Shown piece after piece: positions 32,253 to 39,559 of a DNA stretch of 61,078 nucleotides. The notes under the pieces are model-generated. The model worked only from the letters and a program-made list of their open reading frames with translations, ran no database searches and was not told the origin of the DNA. The DNA is from a virus. The stretch covers positions 1-61,078 of IMG/VR virus record IMGVR_UViG_3300036979_000267; one strand, given 5' to 3'. The translations under genes and the position numbers were made by a program. How positions within the stretch are numbered: position 1 is the stretch's first letter; each line of letters starts with the position of its first letter.

Positions 32253-32510
32253 ATGGCCGCACAACTCTGGGCAACAGTCAACGGGACACTGCACGAGGCC
32301 AAGGCCGCGCCACTGTGGTGGCAGGATGCGTGCCTGTCACAGACCGCGTCGGGGTACGGCGACAAGCTGACCACACGCTACATGGTACTGCTGGACAAGC
32401 GGTGGCGCCGCATCTATTGCTACCAGCACAGCAACATCGGCACGCTGTTCATCGGCAAGAGCGTGGCCAAGGGCACCATCGTCACTTACATCGGCACGGA
32501 GGCACCATGA
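32253..32510 (+). CDS. Hypothetical protein (85 aa)
   Basis: The ATG at 32253 begins MAAQLWATVNGTLHEAKA. The protein has alternating strands with basic and aromatic residues (RYMVLLDKRWRRIYCYQ), which suggests a small SH3- or OB-like fold. It overlaps the next gene by 4 bases (ATGA). An in-frame start upstream would run into the preceding gene. Confidence 0.55.
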   Translation: MAAQLWATVNGTLHEAKAAPLWWQDACLSQTASGYGDKLTTRYMVLLDKRWRRIYCYQHSNIGTLFIGKSVAKGTIVTYIGTEAP

Positions 32511-32800
32511 TCGCCAAAACCATTCCCCCTAATCCCACGGGATTAGCTTTCACCGAGACCAAGCTGCTGCTGCCTGCGCACTGGGCATGCGCATTGATCA
32601 ACGGGGATTACACGGGCTTCGACATCACACCCAGTGACGCCCACGAGATCAGCATTATTTGTGAGGTTCAACGGCTCTACGGTTCCTGCGTTGCCGCCTC
32701 TGACTACCCCGAGTTCGCATGGACTCACGACGCGACAGCCGACGGCGTACTGGCCGCTGACTGCCTGACATTCACATTCATCGAGCAGCATCATGACTAA
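32507..32800 (+). CDS. Hypothetical protein containing palindrome copy 4
   Basis: The start ATG overlaps the preceding stop. The first codons run through the 16-bp palindrome, which is read as NPTGL here. The remaining 80 residues include aromatic and acidic segments (WTHDATADGVLAAD) without a recognised family. The next gene starts 8 bases before its stop. Confidence 0.55.
   Translation: MIAKTIPPNPTGLAFTETKLLLPAHWACALINGDYTGFDITPSDAHEISIICEVQRLYGSCVAASDYPEFAWTHDATADGVLAADCLTFTFIEQHHD
32530..32545. repeat. 16-bp palindrome, copy 4 (centre AC)
   Basis: It lies within the coding sequence of the preceding entry, near its start codon, and encodes NPTGL. Confidence 0.9.
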
Positions 32801-33380
32801 AACAAATTCAGAAGTGGCGCAAGCCTTTGTGTCCGGCGGCGAAGCCTGCAAGGGCAGCAACACGTTGTACGACCGCATGGAGCTCCCACGCATTCCGTTA
32901 GTGGTGCGGACATTCACATCGTATTCCACGCTGGTGGCGGTGATCGCCGAGGGCACGCTATGGTGGAATGACTACCGCTCCAATTCTACGCAACGACAAC
33001 TCAGCTACATGCATGCCGCATGGCGGACCGCGAGCGTCGGCACGGATGCTCTGAGCATGTGTGTGGAGCGTCCGCTAGAGGGGGCATCGGACAGCAACGT
33101 GTGCAGCTACGTGGTGAAGGCCGAGGACACCCTGCAAAAACTCCTGAAGCCGCGCATCCGAAACACGACCAAGGCAAACCACTGGGGCGAATTCTTGTCG
33201 CTGGTGGACCGCACCGAGCTACTGCTGACCCTGCCCTGCTACTCGTCGGCGCCAAGCAAAACTGTCATGAAACGCCTGGACACCCTGCGCCGCATCCGCG
33301 ACTCGAACGCCTCTAATCCCGTGGGATTAGACCGCGTCATCACCAATGTACGTGCGATACACGCACTGGAAGGAAAGTAA
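32793..33380 (+). CDS. Hypothetical accessory protein
   Basis: The 195-residue protein starts MTKTNSEVAQAFVSGGEAC, with a middle helix and a Lys/Arg-rich segment (LLKPRIRNTTKANHW). Palindrome copy 5 lies in frame near the C-terminus and reads NPVGL. No family recognised. It is one of a run of overlapping early genes. Confidence 0.55.
   Translation: MTKTNSEVAQAFVSGGEACKGSNTLYDRMELPRIPLVVRTFTSYSTLVAVIAEGTLWWNDYRSNSTQRQLSYMHAAWRTASVGTDALSMCVERPLEGASDSNVCSYVVKAEDTLQKLLKPRIRNTTKANHWGEFLSLVDRTELLLTLPCYSSAPSKTVMKRLDTLRRIRDSNASNPVGLDRVITNVRAIHALEGK
33314..33329. repeat. 16-bp palindrome, copy 5 (centre GT)
   Basis: Perfect arms, inside a coding sequence and read as NPVGL. Confidence 0.88.
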
Positions 33381-33381
33381 T

Positions 33382-33579
33382 ATGGACTTCAATATCACCA
33401 TCACCGAGATCGCCCTGATCATCTGGGGCGTCATCGCATCAGGCATAGCCCACCACCAGTACAACCAGCACCTCGAAGCGGCACGGCTCATCTACCGCCT
33501 GCTCGGCGACGAGTTCCTGCGGGACCAGATGGTGCAGGCTCACGCCCGGTTCCACGCGGCGCAAGGAGAAGAGAAATGA
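33382..33579 (+). CDS. Small membrane protein (65 aa)
   Basis: The product starts MDFNITITEIALIIWGVIAS, one membrane segment, followed by a charged helical tail. A GGAAGGAAAG ribosome site lies upstream. It overlaps the next gene by 4 bases. Function unknown; a small inner-membrane protein of the early region could act on the host envelope. Confidence 0.6.
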   Translation: MDFNITITEIALIIWGVIASGIAHHQYNQHLEAARLIYRLLGDEFLRDQMVQAHARFHAAQGEEK

Positions 33580-33893
33580 AAGTCAAAGTAAACGAAGCAG
33601 TCGGCCCTGTGCTGAACTGGATGGTGGGTTGCGCACTGGACGAGTACAGCCCAAGCGCAGTACCTGAATATTCAACCGACTGGGCACAAGGCGGGCCGAT
33701 CATTGAGTGGGAGAAGATTGATCTGTACCAGTCCACTGGACGCACCTGTGCCGCGATGTGGGAGAACCTACCCGGAGGTGGAAGGCTGATCGCAGAGGCT
33801 AAAGACTGCCCCACCCCATTGATCGCGGGCATGCGCTGCTACGTTTCTTCCCGCTTAGGCGACACCGTAGAGGTTCCAGATGAGCTGGCCTAA
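33576..33893 (+). CDS. DUF2591 family protein
   Basis: The 105-residue protein matches the DUF2591 phage family: a KVNEAVGPVLNWMVGCAL start, a central WEKIDLYQS segment and a tail PLIAGMRCYVSSRLGDTVEVPDEL. Families of this kind occur in many phages without known function. Its last 17 codons are part of a duplicated junction: another, different copy of the same tail lies about 490 bases downstream in frame with the neighbouring endonuclease gene. The ATG overlaps the upstream stop by 4 bases. Confidence 0.85.
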   Translation: MKVKVNEAVGPVLNWMVGCALDEYSPSAVPEYSTDWAQGGPIIEWEKIDLYQSTGRTCAAMWENLPGGGRLIAEAKDCPTPLIAGMRCYVSSRLGDTVEVPDELA

Positions 33894-33906
33894 GACACCC
33901 ACTAAG
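33843..33906 (+). repeat. Left copy of a duplicated gene junction
   Basis: This 64-base stretch covers the DUF2591 tail, its stop and the first codons of the endonuclease gene. It aligns without gaps to 34336-34399, which covers the endonuclease tail, stop and first codons of the next gene. Identity by eye is about two thirds, with many differences at third codon positions, so the copies are old or of different origin. Confidence 0.8.
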
Positions 33907-34386
33907 CACGGCCATGCAACACGGGCAAAGGGAATTAGCCCTACATACCGGACTTGGCAGGCCATGAATACCCGCTGCACAAATGTTTCGGTCAAGTCCT
34001 ACGAAGACTACGGTGCACGGGGCATATCAGTGTACGCAGGGTGGCTCGTGTTCGAGAACTTTTTTGCCGACATGGGCGAGAAGCCTGCAGGCACAACGCT
34101 TGAGCGCATCGACAACGAGAAAGGCTACGGACCTGACAACTGCAAGTGGGCGACCAAGACGGAGCAAGCACGAAACACTCGGGCTAACAAGTTCGTCAAC
34201 TACAAAGGAAAACGTATGACGCAAGCTGAATTCGGAGAAGTCATTGGGCATAACCAATCTACAGTCAGCTACCGACTACGTGCTGGCTGGACACCTGAGC
34301 AAGTAGCCAACACACCAGCACATACAGGGAACCGTGTGGTGTCCAAGTTGGGCGAGGAAGTGGAGGTGCCTGATGAACTCGTCTAA
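33880..34386 (+). CDS. HNH-like homing endonuclease inserted at a gene junction
   Basis: The 168-residue protein contains YRTWQAMNTRCTN, a DYGARGISVYAGW segment and LERIDNEKGYGPDNCKWAT followed by EQARN, a signature shared with the endonuclease at 49637 and with many phage HNH-like endonucleases. A C-terminal helix-turn-helix-like segment (TQAEFGEVIGHNQSTVSYR) may read DNA. Its final residues, SKLGEEVEVPDEL, are a DUF2591 tail, and its first residues, MSWPKTPTK, resemble the start of the next gene (MNSSKTPPKK). It therefore uses host sequence for both start and stop. Confidence 0.85.
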   Translation: MSWPKTPTKHGHATRAKGISPTYRTWQAMNTRCTNVSVKSYEDYGARGISVYAGWLVFENFFADMGEKPAGTTLERIDNEKGYGPDNCKWATKTEQARNTRANKFVNYKGKRMTQAEFGEVIGHNQSTVSYRLRAGWTPEQVANTPAHTGNRVVSKLGEEVEVPDELV

Positions 34387-34399
34387 AACTCCGCCCAAG
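34336..34399 (+). repeat. Right copy of the duplicated gene junction
   Basis: This copy corresponds to 33843-33906 and probably is the original junction between the DUF2591 gene and the gene starting at 34373. Confidence 0.8.
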
Positions 34400-34630
34400 A
34401 AACTCGTTGGGGACTTCAAAACGCTGCGGGAAACACGTGACGAGGCCAACAGGCTGGTGATAAACGTCACGTCACACCCCGAGGCCACACAGGAGCAGAT
34501 ACTGCGGGCACGGGATAGCGGCCTGCGTATCGGCGCACGATACAAAGAGATTCGGGCCGATCTTCGGGAGATTTACCCAAACCAAAGTTACTGGCGGACT
34601 TACCCATGGAATGATAAGGAGGAATCATGA
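34373..34630 (+). CDS. Hypothetical protein displaced from the DUF2591 gene
   Basis: The ATG at 34373 sits within the DUF2591-type tail sequence, so before the endonuclease insertion this gene would have overlapped the DUF2591 gene directly. The 85-residue protein starts MNSSKTPPKKLVGDFKTL and is charged and helical, with EATQEQILRARDSGLRIG. It overlaps the next gene by 4 bases. Family not recognised. Confidence 0.6.
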   Translation: MNSSKTPPKKLVGDFKTLRETRDEANRLVINVTSHPEATQEQILRARDSGLRIGARYKEIRADLREIYPNQSYWRTYPWNDKEES

Positions 34631-35232
34631 GCGACACATACAGAACGGATACCCGAGAGGCGCCATGCGGTACGCGATACCGCGTGGACTGGGAGTACGA
34701 CAACGACTACGGTATGCCGGAGAAGGAGTCCGATGGGCATGGGGTAGTTGTGGAGTTGGTTGAGGACCCAGCGGACTACATGGATCAGTTCGACGAAGAC
34801 GACGATCCCGACATGGAAGAGGTCATCCGGCACAAGATGATGCGGCGCTTGTCGGGGTATCACCACACACATAGACACGGGCAGGTGAAGTATTACGACG
34901 TGTGGGAAACACGGAAGAGGGCCGCGGCCGAGGGCTGGGGGGTCGATAATCCCATGGGATTAAGCCCCGAGGAGATCATCGACGCGGCCATTGATGCGGA
35001 CTTCAAGTACCTGCGTGGTTGGTACAACGACAACTGGCACTGGTGCGGCATCACGGTGACCCTGCTGGCCGAGGACGAGGATGGCGACGACGAGGATACC
35101 GAGTGGGATAGCAGTCTATGGGGGGTCAACTCCGAGGACGATGCGCACCACGAGGAAGTTATTGCCGAGTTGCTGGCGGATGTGCTAGGTCGCCGAGCCG
35201 AAGCAACAACTGTCATAACCGCTACCGCTTGA
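34627..35232 (+). CDS. Acidic hypothetical protein with DUF-like phage signature
   Basis: The 201-residue protein has an N-terminal WEYDNDYGMPEKESDGHG segment and an acidic run (DQFDEDDDPDMEE). A second half includes YLRGWYNDNWHWCGITVTLL and WDSSLWGVNSEDD, a pattern known in several phage proteins of unknown function. Palindrome copy 6 lies in frame and reads NPMGL. AGGAGG precedes the start. Confidence 0.6.
   Translation: MSDTYRTDTREAPCGTRYRVDWEYDNDYGMPEKESDGHGVVVELVEDPADYMDQFDEDDDPDMEEVIRHKMMRRLSGYHHTHRHGQVKYYDVWETRKRAAAEGWGVDNPMGLSPEEIIDAAIDADFKYLRGWYNDNWHWCGITVTLLAEDEDGDDEDTEWDSSLWGVNSEDDAHHEEVIAELLADVLGRRAEATTVITATA
34947..34962. repeat. 16-bp palindrome, copy 6 (centre AT)
   Basis: Perfect arms with an ATG in the centre; read in frame as NPMGL within the acidic protein. 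Confidence 0.88.
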
Positions 35233-35276
35233 CTATTCATGTACAATACGGACTTAACAAACTGTAAAGGATTTTT

Positions 35277-35885
35277 ATGTACAACCCAACAATAGCACCG
35301 CTCACTGCACGCGACCTAGAAATGTATGAGTTGCTGCTCGCGGGCACTACCTTAGCGGACACGGGGCGCAAATACGGGGTGAGCCGACAGCGAGTGAAGC
35401 AGGTGGTAAACAAACTATCCGCATGGGGCAAGCCGACAAACGCAAAAGCAGTACGCGATGCATCTAAGCATGCGGGGTACTTAGAGCAGAAAGTTTCCAA
35501 GTTTGGAGCGTCGTACTCTGAGATTGCAGCGAGCCCAGAACTACTAGCCCTTCTAAAAAAGCGGATAACACTGAAACGCAACCACGCGATGCAGAACGGG
35601 GTACCTTTTGACCTTACGATATCTGATCTATACCCGCTACCAGAAGTATGCCCTGTACTAGGTATACCGATTCACTACGGGACAGGCCACACGGGGGCTG
35701 CGGACAACGCTATGTCGATAGACCGGATTGATCCCAGCAAGGGCTATGTCCGAGGGAATATACAACTAATGTCGATGCGCGCCAACCGCATAAAGAACAA
35801 CGCAACCCCGGACGAATTGCGGCGGGTAGCGGACTTCTACGCCCTCTGCGCTTTACATTCGGAAAAAGTACCGCTTGACAAATAG
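35277..35885 (+). CDS. HNH-like endonuclease with N-terminal helix-turn-helix
   Basis: The 202-residue protein begins with a helix-turn-helix-like segment (LLAGTTLADTGRKYGVSRQRVKQVV). The C-terminal half has LPEVCPVLGIPIHYG and SIDRIDPSKGYVRGNIQLMS followed by RANRIKNNAT, a pattern common to phage endonucleases with a His-Me-type core. AAAGGA lies upstream. It is a plausible freestanding homing endonuclease in the early region. Confidence 0.75.
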   Translation: MYNPTIAPLTARDLEMYELLLAGTTLADTGRKYGVSRQRVKQVVNKLSAWGKPTNAKAVRDASKHAGYLEQKVSKFGASYSEIAASPELLALLKKRITLKRNHAMQNGVPFDLTISDLYPLPEVCPVLGIPIHYGTGHTGAADNAMSIDRIDPSKGYVRGNIQLMSMRANRIKNNATPDELRRVADFYALCALHSEKVPLDK

Positions 35886-35902
35886 TTTGTTTCTGCTATA
35901 AT
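35875..35902 (+). promoter_or_regulatory. Sigma70 promoter
   Basis: A consensus TTGACA at 35875-35880 and TATAAT at 35897-35902 are separated by 16 bases. The start of the signal overlaps the last codons of the preceding endonuclease gene. It should drive the gene block from 35981 onward. Confidence 0.88.
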
Positions 35903-35952
35903 AGAGTCTCAGGTGGTAATTCACCTGTGTTTTTTCTTATTAACTTGTTAGC

Positions 35953-35968
35953 TAATCCCACGGGATTA
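35953..35968. repeat. 16-bp palindrome, copy 7 (centre AC)
   Basis: It is located between the promoter at 35875 and the ATG at 35981, 12 bases ahead of that start codon. Confidence 0.9.
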
Positions 35969-35980
35969 AGAAAGTACCTC

Positions 35981-36217
35981 ATGAAATCGATTGTAGTTCT
36001 GACCAACGGATGGGTGTTTTGCGGGACCTATGTTCCAGGGACCAAAGTAGCCCGTATCGACGACGCGGCATGTGTGCGCCGCTGGGGCACCACTGCCGGA
36101 TTGGGCCAGCTTGCCCTGGAAGGGCCGACCAAGGAAACGGAACTCGACCCCTGTGGAACGGTGTTGCTGACCCAACCCGCTGCGGTACTGTTCGTAATAC
36201 CGGCACCCGCGCTGTAA
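35981..36217 (+). CDS. Hypothetical protein (78 aa)
   Basis: The start is taken as ATG 35981 (MKSIVVLTNGWVFCGTYVPG) because it follows palindrome copy 7 and an AAGAAAG ribosome-like site. The protein has alternating strands (YVPGTKVARIDDAAC, GTVLLTQPAAVLFVIP), possibly an SH3-like barrel. It ends one base before the repeat protein gene, so the two are coupled. Function unknown. Confidence 0.6.
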   Translation: MKSIVVLTNGWVFCGTYVPGTKVARIDDAACVRRWGTTAGLGQLALEGPTKETELDPCGTVLLTQPAAVLFVIPAPAL

Positions 36218-36218
36218 C

Positions 36219-36536
36219 GTGTCTAATATAGATGGCAACGGCTACGGCAACGGCAACGGCTACGGCAGCGGCTACGGCTACGGCGACGGCTACGGCTACG
36301 GCGACGGCGACGGCGACGGCAGCGGCGACGGCAACGGCAACGGCGACGGCGACGGCAACAGCCACGGCAACGGCAACGGCAACGGCAGCGGCTACGGCAA
36401 CGGCAAAGGCGGCGGCTACGGCAAAGGCTACGGCAACGGCAACGGCAACGGCAACGGCATACAACCCTTCGTGGTCTCGGATTACACCGGCGACAGCATG
36501 GCATCGGCTGTGCTGGTTTCACAACTTGTTACCTAA
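36219..36536 (+). CDS. Gly-Asn/Tyr/Asp dipeptide-repeat protein
   Basis: The 105-residue frame starts at GTG (36219), one base after the preceding stop. Residues 5-82 alternate Gly with Asn, Tyr, Asp, Ser or Lys (for example GNGYGNGNGYGSGYGYGDG). The last 25 residues, PFVVSDYTGDSMASAVLV, form a more ordinary domain. The bias for GGC at Gly and a mix of aromatic and acidic residues resemble phase-separating or surface-adhesive repeat peptides, but nothing proves a function. The stop TAA is from palindrome copy 8. Confidence 0.7.
   Translation: MSNIDGNGYGNGNGYGSGYGYGDGYGYGDGDGDGSGDGNGNGDGDGNSHGNGNGNGSGYGNGKGGGYGKGYGNGNGNGNGIQPFVVSDYTGDSMASAVLVSQLVT
36231..36459 (+). repeat. Tandem GGCNNC repeat tract
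   Basis: About 38 consecutive hexamer units of the form GGC plus NAC or NGC run without interruption. In frame 36219 they give Gly-X dipeptides. Such a tract is prone to slipped-strand expansion and contraction, always in whole codons. Confidence 0.9.
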
Positions 36537-36549
36537 TCCCACGGGATTA
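36534..36549. repeat. 16-bp palindrome, copy 8 (centre AC)
   Basis: Its first three bases are the stop codon of the repeat protein, and the ATG of the DUF3150-like gene is 11 bases after it. Confidence 0.9.
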
Positions 36550-36560
36550 AGAAAGTATTT

Positions 36561-37439
36561 ATGTCAATCAAAAACAATTCACTGATCGTGTCTCTTACGG
36601 TGCGTAAGCCCCAGTTGTCGGCTAAAGACGACAAGGCTACGTTCGACGCCGAGGTGGCCAACAACGCCGCTGGTGCGGGCAAGTACACCAAGGACTTGTA
36701 CCCCAAGAGCCTGATCGCCCCCATCATTGCCGTCGAGTCGGCGGCCCGGGCATACATTGAGCGCAACACGTACCCATGGGGTAGGAGCCGGGGCTCTGAC
36801 CTGCTGCCCATGACCAAGTTCATGGGCTTCACCAGCCGTGTCGGCGAGTTCGAGATTCAGTTCTCGCAGGCTGTGACGGTGTTCCTGAACAACTGGACCA
36901 ACGTGATGATCGAAGCGCAGCGCAGGCAGGGAGCACTCTTTGATGCGGCTGCGTACCCAGACGTGAGCGACCTCAAGGCCCAGTTCGCCTTCGAGATCAG
37001 CTACCTGCCAGTCACGGACATGAGCGACTTTCGTGTGGCGGCCAGCGAGGCAGAGACCGACATTCTCAAGGCGTCCGTGGAGCGTGATGTGCTGCGTGCC
37101 CAAGAGGCGCTGATTGAGGCGCCCCTGCAGCGACTGCGTGATGCCGTCGAGAAGCTGGCCACGGTGACTGGCGCGAGCCGCACCAAGGTCAACAAGAAGA
37201 CTGGCGAGACCGAGATGGTGGCTCCCATCTTCCGCGACACCCTGATCGACAACCTGCTGCACGAGGTGTCCATGATCGCCGAGTTTGCAGACCTGCTGCC
37301 CGACAACGTCAAGGCTGTGGCTGCGCAGGCCAAAGACATTGCACCGCATCCTGACGCGCTGCGTGTGGACCCGGACCTTCGCACCAAGACGCACGCTGCG
37401 TCGAAGGCACTGCTGGCCGCTATCGGGGAGATGATGTGA
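36561..37439 (+). CDS. DUF3150-like protein
   Basis: The 292-residue protein is helical and Ala-rich, with segments typical of DUF3150: KYTKDLYPKSLIAPIIAVES, SAARAYIERNTYPWG and LPMTKFMGFTSRVGEFE. In phages and plasmids DUF3150 proteins are encoded beside MoxR-type ATPases and VWA-metallopeptidases, as here (38299 and 39835). They may form a chaperone-like complex. It overlaps the next gene (TGATG). The ATG follows palindrome copy 8. Confidence 0.7.
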   Translation: MSIKNNSLIVSLTVRKPQLSAKDDKATFDAEVANNAAGAGKYTKDLYPKSLIAPIIAVESAARAYIERNTYPWGRSRGSDLLPMTKFMGFTSRVGEFEIQFSQAVTVFLNNWTNVMIEAQRRQGALFDAAAYPDVSDLKAQFAFEISYLPVTDMSDFRVAASEAETDILKASVERDVLRAQEALIEAPLQRLRDAVEKLATVTGASRTKVNKKTGETEMVAPIFRDTLIDNLLHEVSMIAEFADLLPDNVKAVAAQAKDIAPHPDALRVDPDLRTKTHAASKALLAAIGEMM

Positions 37440-37705
37440 TGGCAACTAAAGCTGCGGACAAACCGCTGATCGACCCGAACGACCCCATGGTTGTCGTGAG
37501 CAACAACGGATTTGCGTCCCTGATGCTGCCCATGAGCAAGGCCAAGGAATTGGTGACGCTCGTGATGTTTGCGGAGAAGGTCGAGTGGGACTACACTCCG
37601 AAGACTTGGAGGCCCTCGGGCTATGAAAACAACTGCGAGATCAAGCAGGTGTCGCTGGCGCAGTATGTTGCGTACCAGATGGCAAAGGCTGAGAAGCAAA
37701 CCTAA
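37439..37705 (+). CDS. Small hypothetical protein of the MoxR block
   Basis: The ATG at 37439 shares one base with the TGA of the DUF3150-like gene, so the genes are coupled. The 88-residue product contains VVVSNNGFASLMLPMSKAKEL and AEKVEWDYTPKTW. The stop TAA is supplied by palindrome copy 9. Function unknown. Confidence 0.65.
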   Translation: MATKAADKPLIDPNDPMVVVSNNGFASLMLPMSKAKELVTLVMFAEKVEWDYTPKTWRPSGYENNCEIKQVSLAQYVAYQMAKAEKQT

Positions 37706-37718
37706 TCCCACGGGATTA
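37703..37718. repeat. 16-bp palindrome, copy 9 (centre AC)
   Basis: The first TAA ends the preceding gene. Confidence 0.9.
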
Positions 37719-37750
37719 ACACCGATACGCATATGCGTATACAATGGGGC

Positions 37751-38227
37751 ATGACAACTGATATGACCCAAGAGCTGCTGCGCAGCATCCTCCAATACGA
37801 CCCGCTCACCGGCGTGTTCGTATGGTTAGTTGATAGCGGCGCGCGAAAGTGCAAAGGGAATGCGGCGGGTACGCCCGGCATGGAGCGCCCCTGCATATAC
37901 ATCAGCTACAAACGGCGCAAGTACCTTGCGCATCGACTGGCTTGGCTGTATATGCAGGGCGTGTGGCCAGAGGATACGGTTGACCATCGGGATGGCAATC
38001 CAGCGAACAATCGGTGGAGCAATCTGAGGCTGGCCACCCGTTCGCAGCAACGGCAGAACCAGCATCGCCCGAGGGGCGCGAACCCCTTCGTGGGGGTGTA
38101 CCCGTCGAAGGAACAGTACGTTGCGAAGATCGACAATCGGCACCTTGGGTATTTCCCCACGCCGGAGTTGGCCAGCGAGGCATATCAGGCGGAGAAGGCG
38201 AGGGTGCACACGCATCTTCCTGAGTAA
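37751..38227 (+). CDS. HNH_3 homing endonuclease with AP2-like C-terminus
   Basis: The 158-residue protein has an N-terminal LQYDPLTGVFVWL motif, then YLAHRLAWLYMQGVWPEDT and VDHRDGNPANNRWSNL (His79), the HNH_3 core. A C-terminal AP2-like DNA-binding segment (NPFVGVYPSKEQYVAKID, HLGYFPTPELASEAYQ) follows. The start is uncertain between ATG 37751 and ATG 37733; the former is used. It sits between the DUF3150-like and MoxR-like genes and is probably an insertion. Confidence 0.85.
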   Translation: MTTDMTQELLRSILQYDPLTGVFVWLVDSGARKCKGNAAGTPGMERPCIYISYKRRKYLAHRLAWLYMQGVWPEDTVDHRDGNPANNRWSNLRLATRSQQRQNQHRPRGANPFVGVYPSKEQYVAKIDNRHLGYFPTPELASEAYQAEKARVHTHLPE

Positions 38228-38236
38228 GTACCGGCT

Positions 38237-38253
38237 CCACAGCGGCCCTGTGG
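38237..38253 (+). terminator. Weak terminator hairpin after the endonuclease
   Basis: CCACAG and CTGTGG form a 6-bp stem with a 5-base loop 10 bases after the endonuclease stop codon, followed by TATTTGTT. The T-run is interrupted, so termination would be partial. Confidence 0.4.
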
Positions 38254-38298
38254 TATTTGTTAACTGGGGATTTAGTTACCCCGCACTGGAGATATATT

Positions 38299-39312
38299 TT
38301 GAGAATTGGACACATCACACCCCTCATCGCCAAGCGTTACACCAACGAGGCAACCCGCAAGCGCGCCATGTTCATCGTGGGCAAGTCAGGTATCGGCAAG
38401 TCCGAGTGCGTGTATCAGGCCAGCGAGTTGCTGGGCCAGCACATCGAGGGATGGCAAGGTGTCGTGGACCTGCGCTTGTCGCAGATGGAACCCACGGACC
38501 TGAAGGGTATCCCGGTGCCCAACCACGAGGCAGGCACAACTGTCATGTACCGCCCCGACACGATCCCCCAGACCGGCTCGGGCATTTTGTTCCTCGACGA
38601 GATCACGTCTGCTCCCCCCAGCATTCAGGCTGCGGCATACGAGATGGTGCTGACACCTGAGCACTACGGTATCCCGAAAGGTTGGATGGTTGTGGCTGCT
38701 GGCAACTTGCAGAGCGACCGCGGTGTGACATTCCAGATGGCCGGACCACTACTCAACCGCTTCAACAAGATTGAGGCTGTGACCACACTGGACGACTTCA
38801 TTGACCACGCAGTGACCCGCGACATCGCCCCCGAGGTGACATCGTTCCTCAAGTCCCGCGCGGACTACCTGCACAAGTTTGAAGGCACTGGTGTGATTGA
38901 TTCCTTTCCCAGCCCACGCTCGTGGTTCGCTGTGTCTGACTCGCTGTCGCTGGACCTGCGCCCCGCTGACCGTGTGGAGTCCTTCAAGGGTGATGTAGGC
39001 CACGAGGCTGCTGTTGCATTCGAGGCGCACCTGCGTGTCTGGGAGTCGATGCCCAGTCTGGACGCTATTCTGGCCGGTAAGGACATTGACGTGCCCGAGA
39101 AGATGGATGTGCGGTACTGCATCGCCATGGGCTTGGCTGCCCGTGTGAACGAGAAGAACTTCGATGGCGCATGGAACTTCCTCCAGAAGATGCCCAAGGA
39201 CATACAGACACTGACCGTCAAGCTGTCGTACAGGAGATGCAAGCAACTTGTATTAAGTTCGTCGTTCACTACATGGGCTGCGGCAAACCAGTCAGCTTTT
39301 AAGCGTGGCTAA
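38299..39312 (+). CDS. MoxR-like AAA+ ATPase
   Basis: The start is placed at TTG 38299 because GGAG lies seven bases upstream within the recurring ACTGGAGA leader and the frame upstream shows no other site. The 337-residue protein has Walker A GKSGIGKS (residues 28-35), Walker B GILFLDEITS with Asp100 and Glu101, and a sensor-type NLQSDRG segment. MoxR ATPases act as chaperone-like activators of VWA-domain partners, and such a partner is encoded at 39835. The stop TAA is part of palindrome copy 10. Confidence 0.85.
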   Translation: MRIGHITPLIAKRYTNEATRKRAMFIVGKSGIGKSECVYQASELLGQHIEGWQGVVDLRLSQMEPTDLKGIPVPNHEAGTTVMYRPDTIPQTGSGILFLDEITSAPPSIQAAAYEMVLTPEHYGIPKGWMVVAAGNLQSDRGVTFQMAGPLLNRFNKIEAVTTLDDFIDHAVTRDIAPEVTSFLKSRADYLHKFEGTGVIDSFPSPRSWFAVSDSLSLDLRPADRVESFKGDVGHEAAVAFEAHLRVWESMPSLDAILAGKDIDVPEKMDVRYCIAMGLAARVNEKNFDGAWNFLQKMPKDIQTLTVKLSYRRCKQLVLSSSFTTWAAANQSAFKRG

Positions 39313-39325
39313 TCCCATGGGATTA
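39310..39325. repeat. 16-bp palindrome, copy 10 (centre AT)
   Basis: TAATCCCATGGGATTA supplies both the stop of the MoxR-like gene (TAA) and, in its centre, the likely ATG of the next gene at 39317. Confidence 0.9.
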
Positions 39326-39559
39326 GAGTGGCGCAGCACGGGGAGCAACAAGGCATATGCAATGTGTCGCCGGGATATGCCGAAACCCCGCGGTAGGTAT
39401 GTCTCGGAGCCTGACAACTGGGTCGTCTTCGGCCGTGTTGAGCCGGACATTACTGGCAAACTGGTGGCCTCGGCCACCTCATTCGACCACGTCAAGTACG
39501 TGGATAGCATGGAAGACGGACGTTTACATGTGGAGGCAATATGGGCATTGGAACAATAG
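39317..39559 (+). CDS. Small hypothetical protein starting in the palindrome
   Basis: The start is the ATG in the centre of palindrome copy 10, or less likely the GTG at 39305 in the same frame. The 80-residue product starts MGLEWRSTGSNKAYAMCRRD and has a strand-rich middle (YVSEPDNWVVFGRVEPD). It overlaps the next gene by 19 bases. Function unknown. Confidence 0.55.
   Translation: MGLEWRSTGSNKAYAMCRRDMPKPRGRYVSEPDNWVVFGRVEPDITGKLVASATSFDHVKYVDSMEDGRLHVEAIWALEQ

Noticed and set aside
36231-36459. CRISPR array
   Set aside because: The units are 6-12 bases with no spacers; it is a simple coding repeat.
36223-36522. Arg-Cys, Ala-Val and Ala-Thr repeat frames across the hexamer tract
   Set aside because: A GGCNNC tract is open in several frames on both strands. 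Only the frame from 36219 is coupled to the upstream stop and has a non-repetitive end finishing at a palindrome stop.
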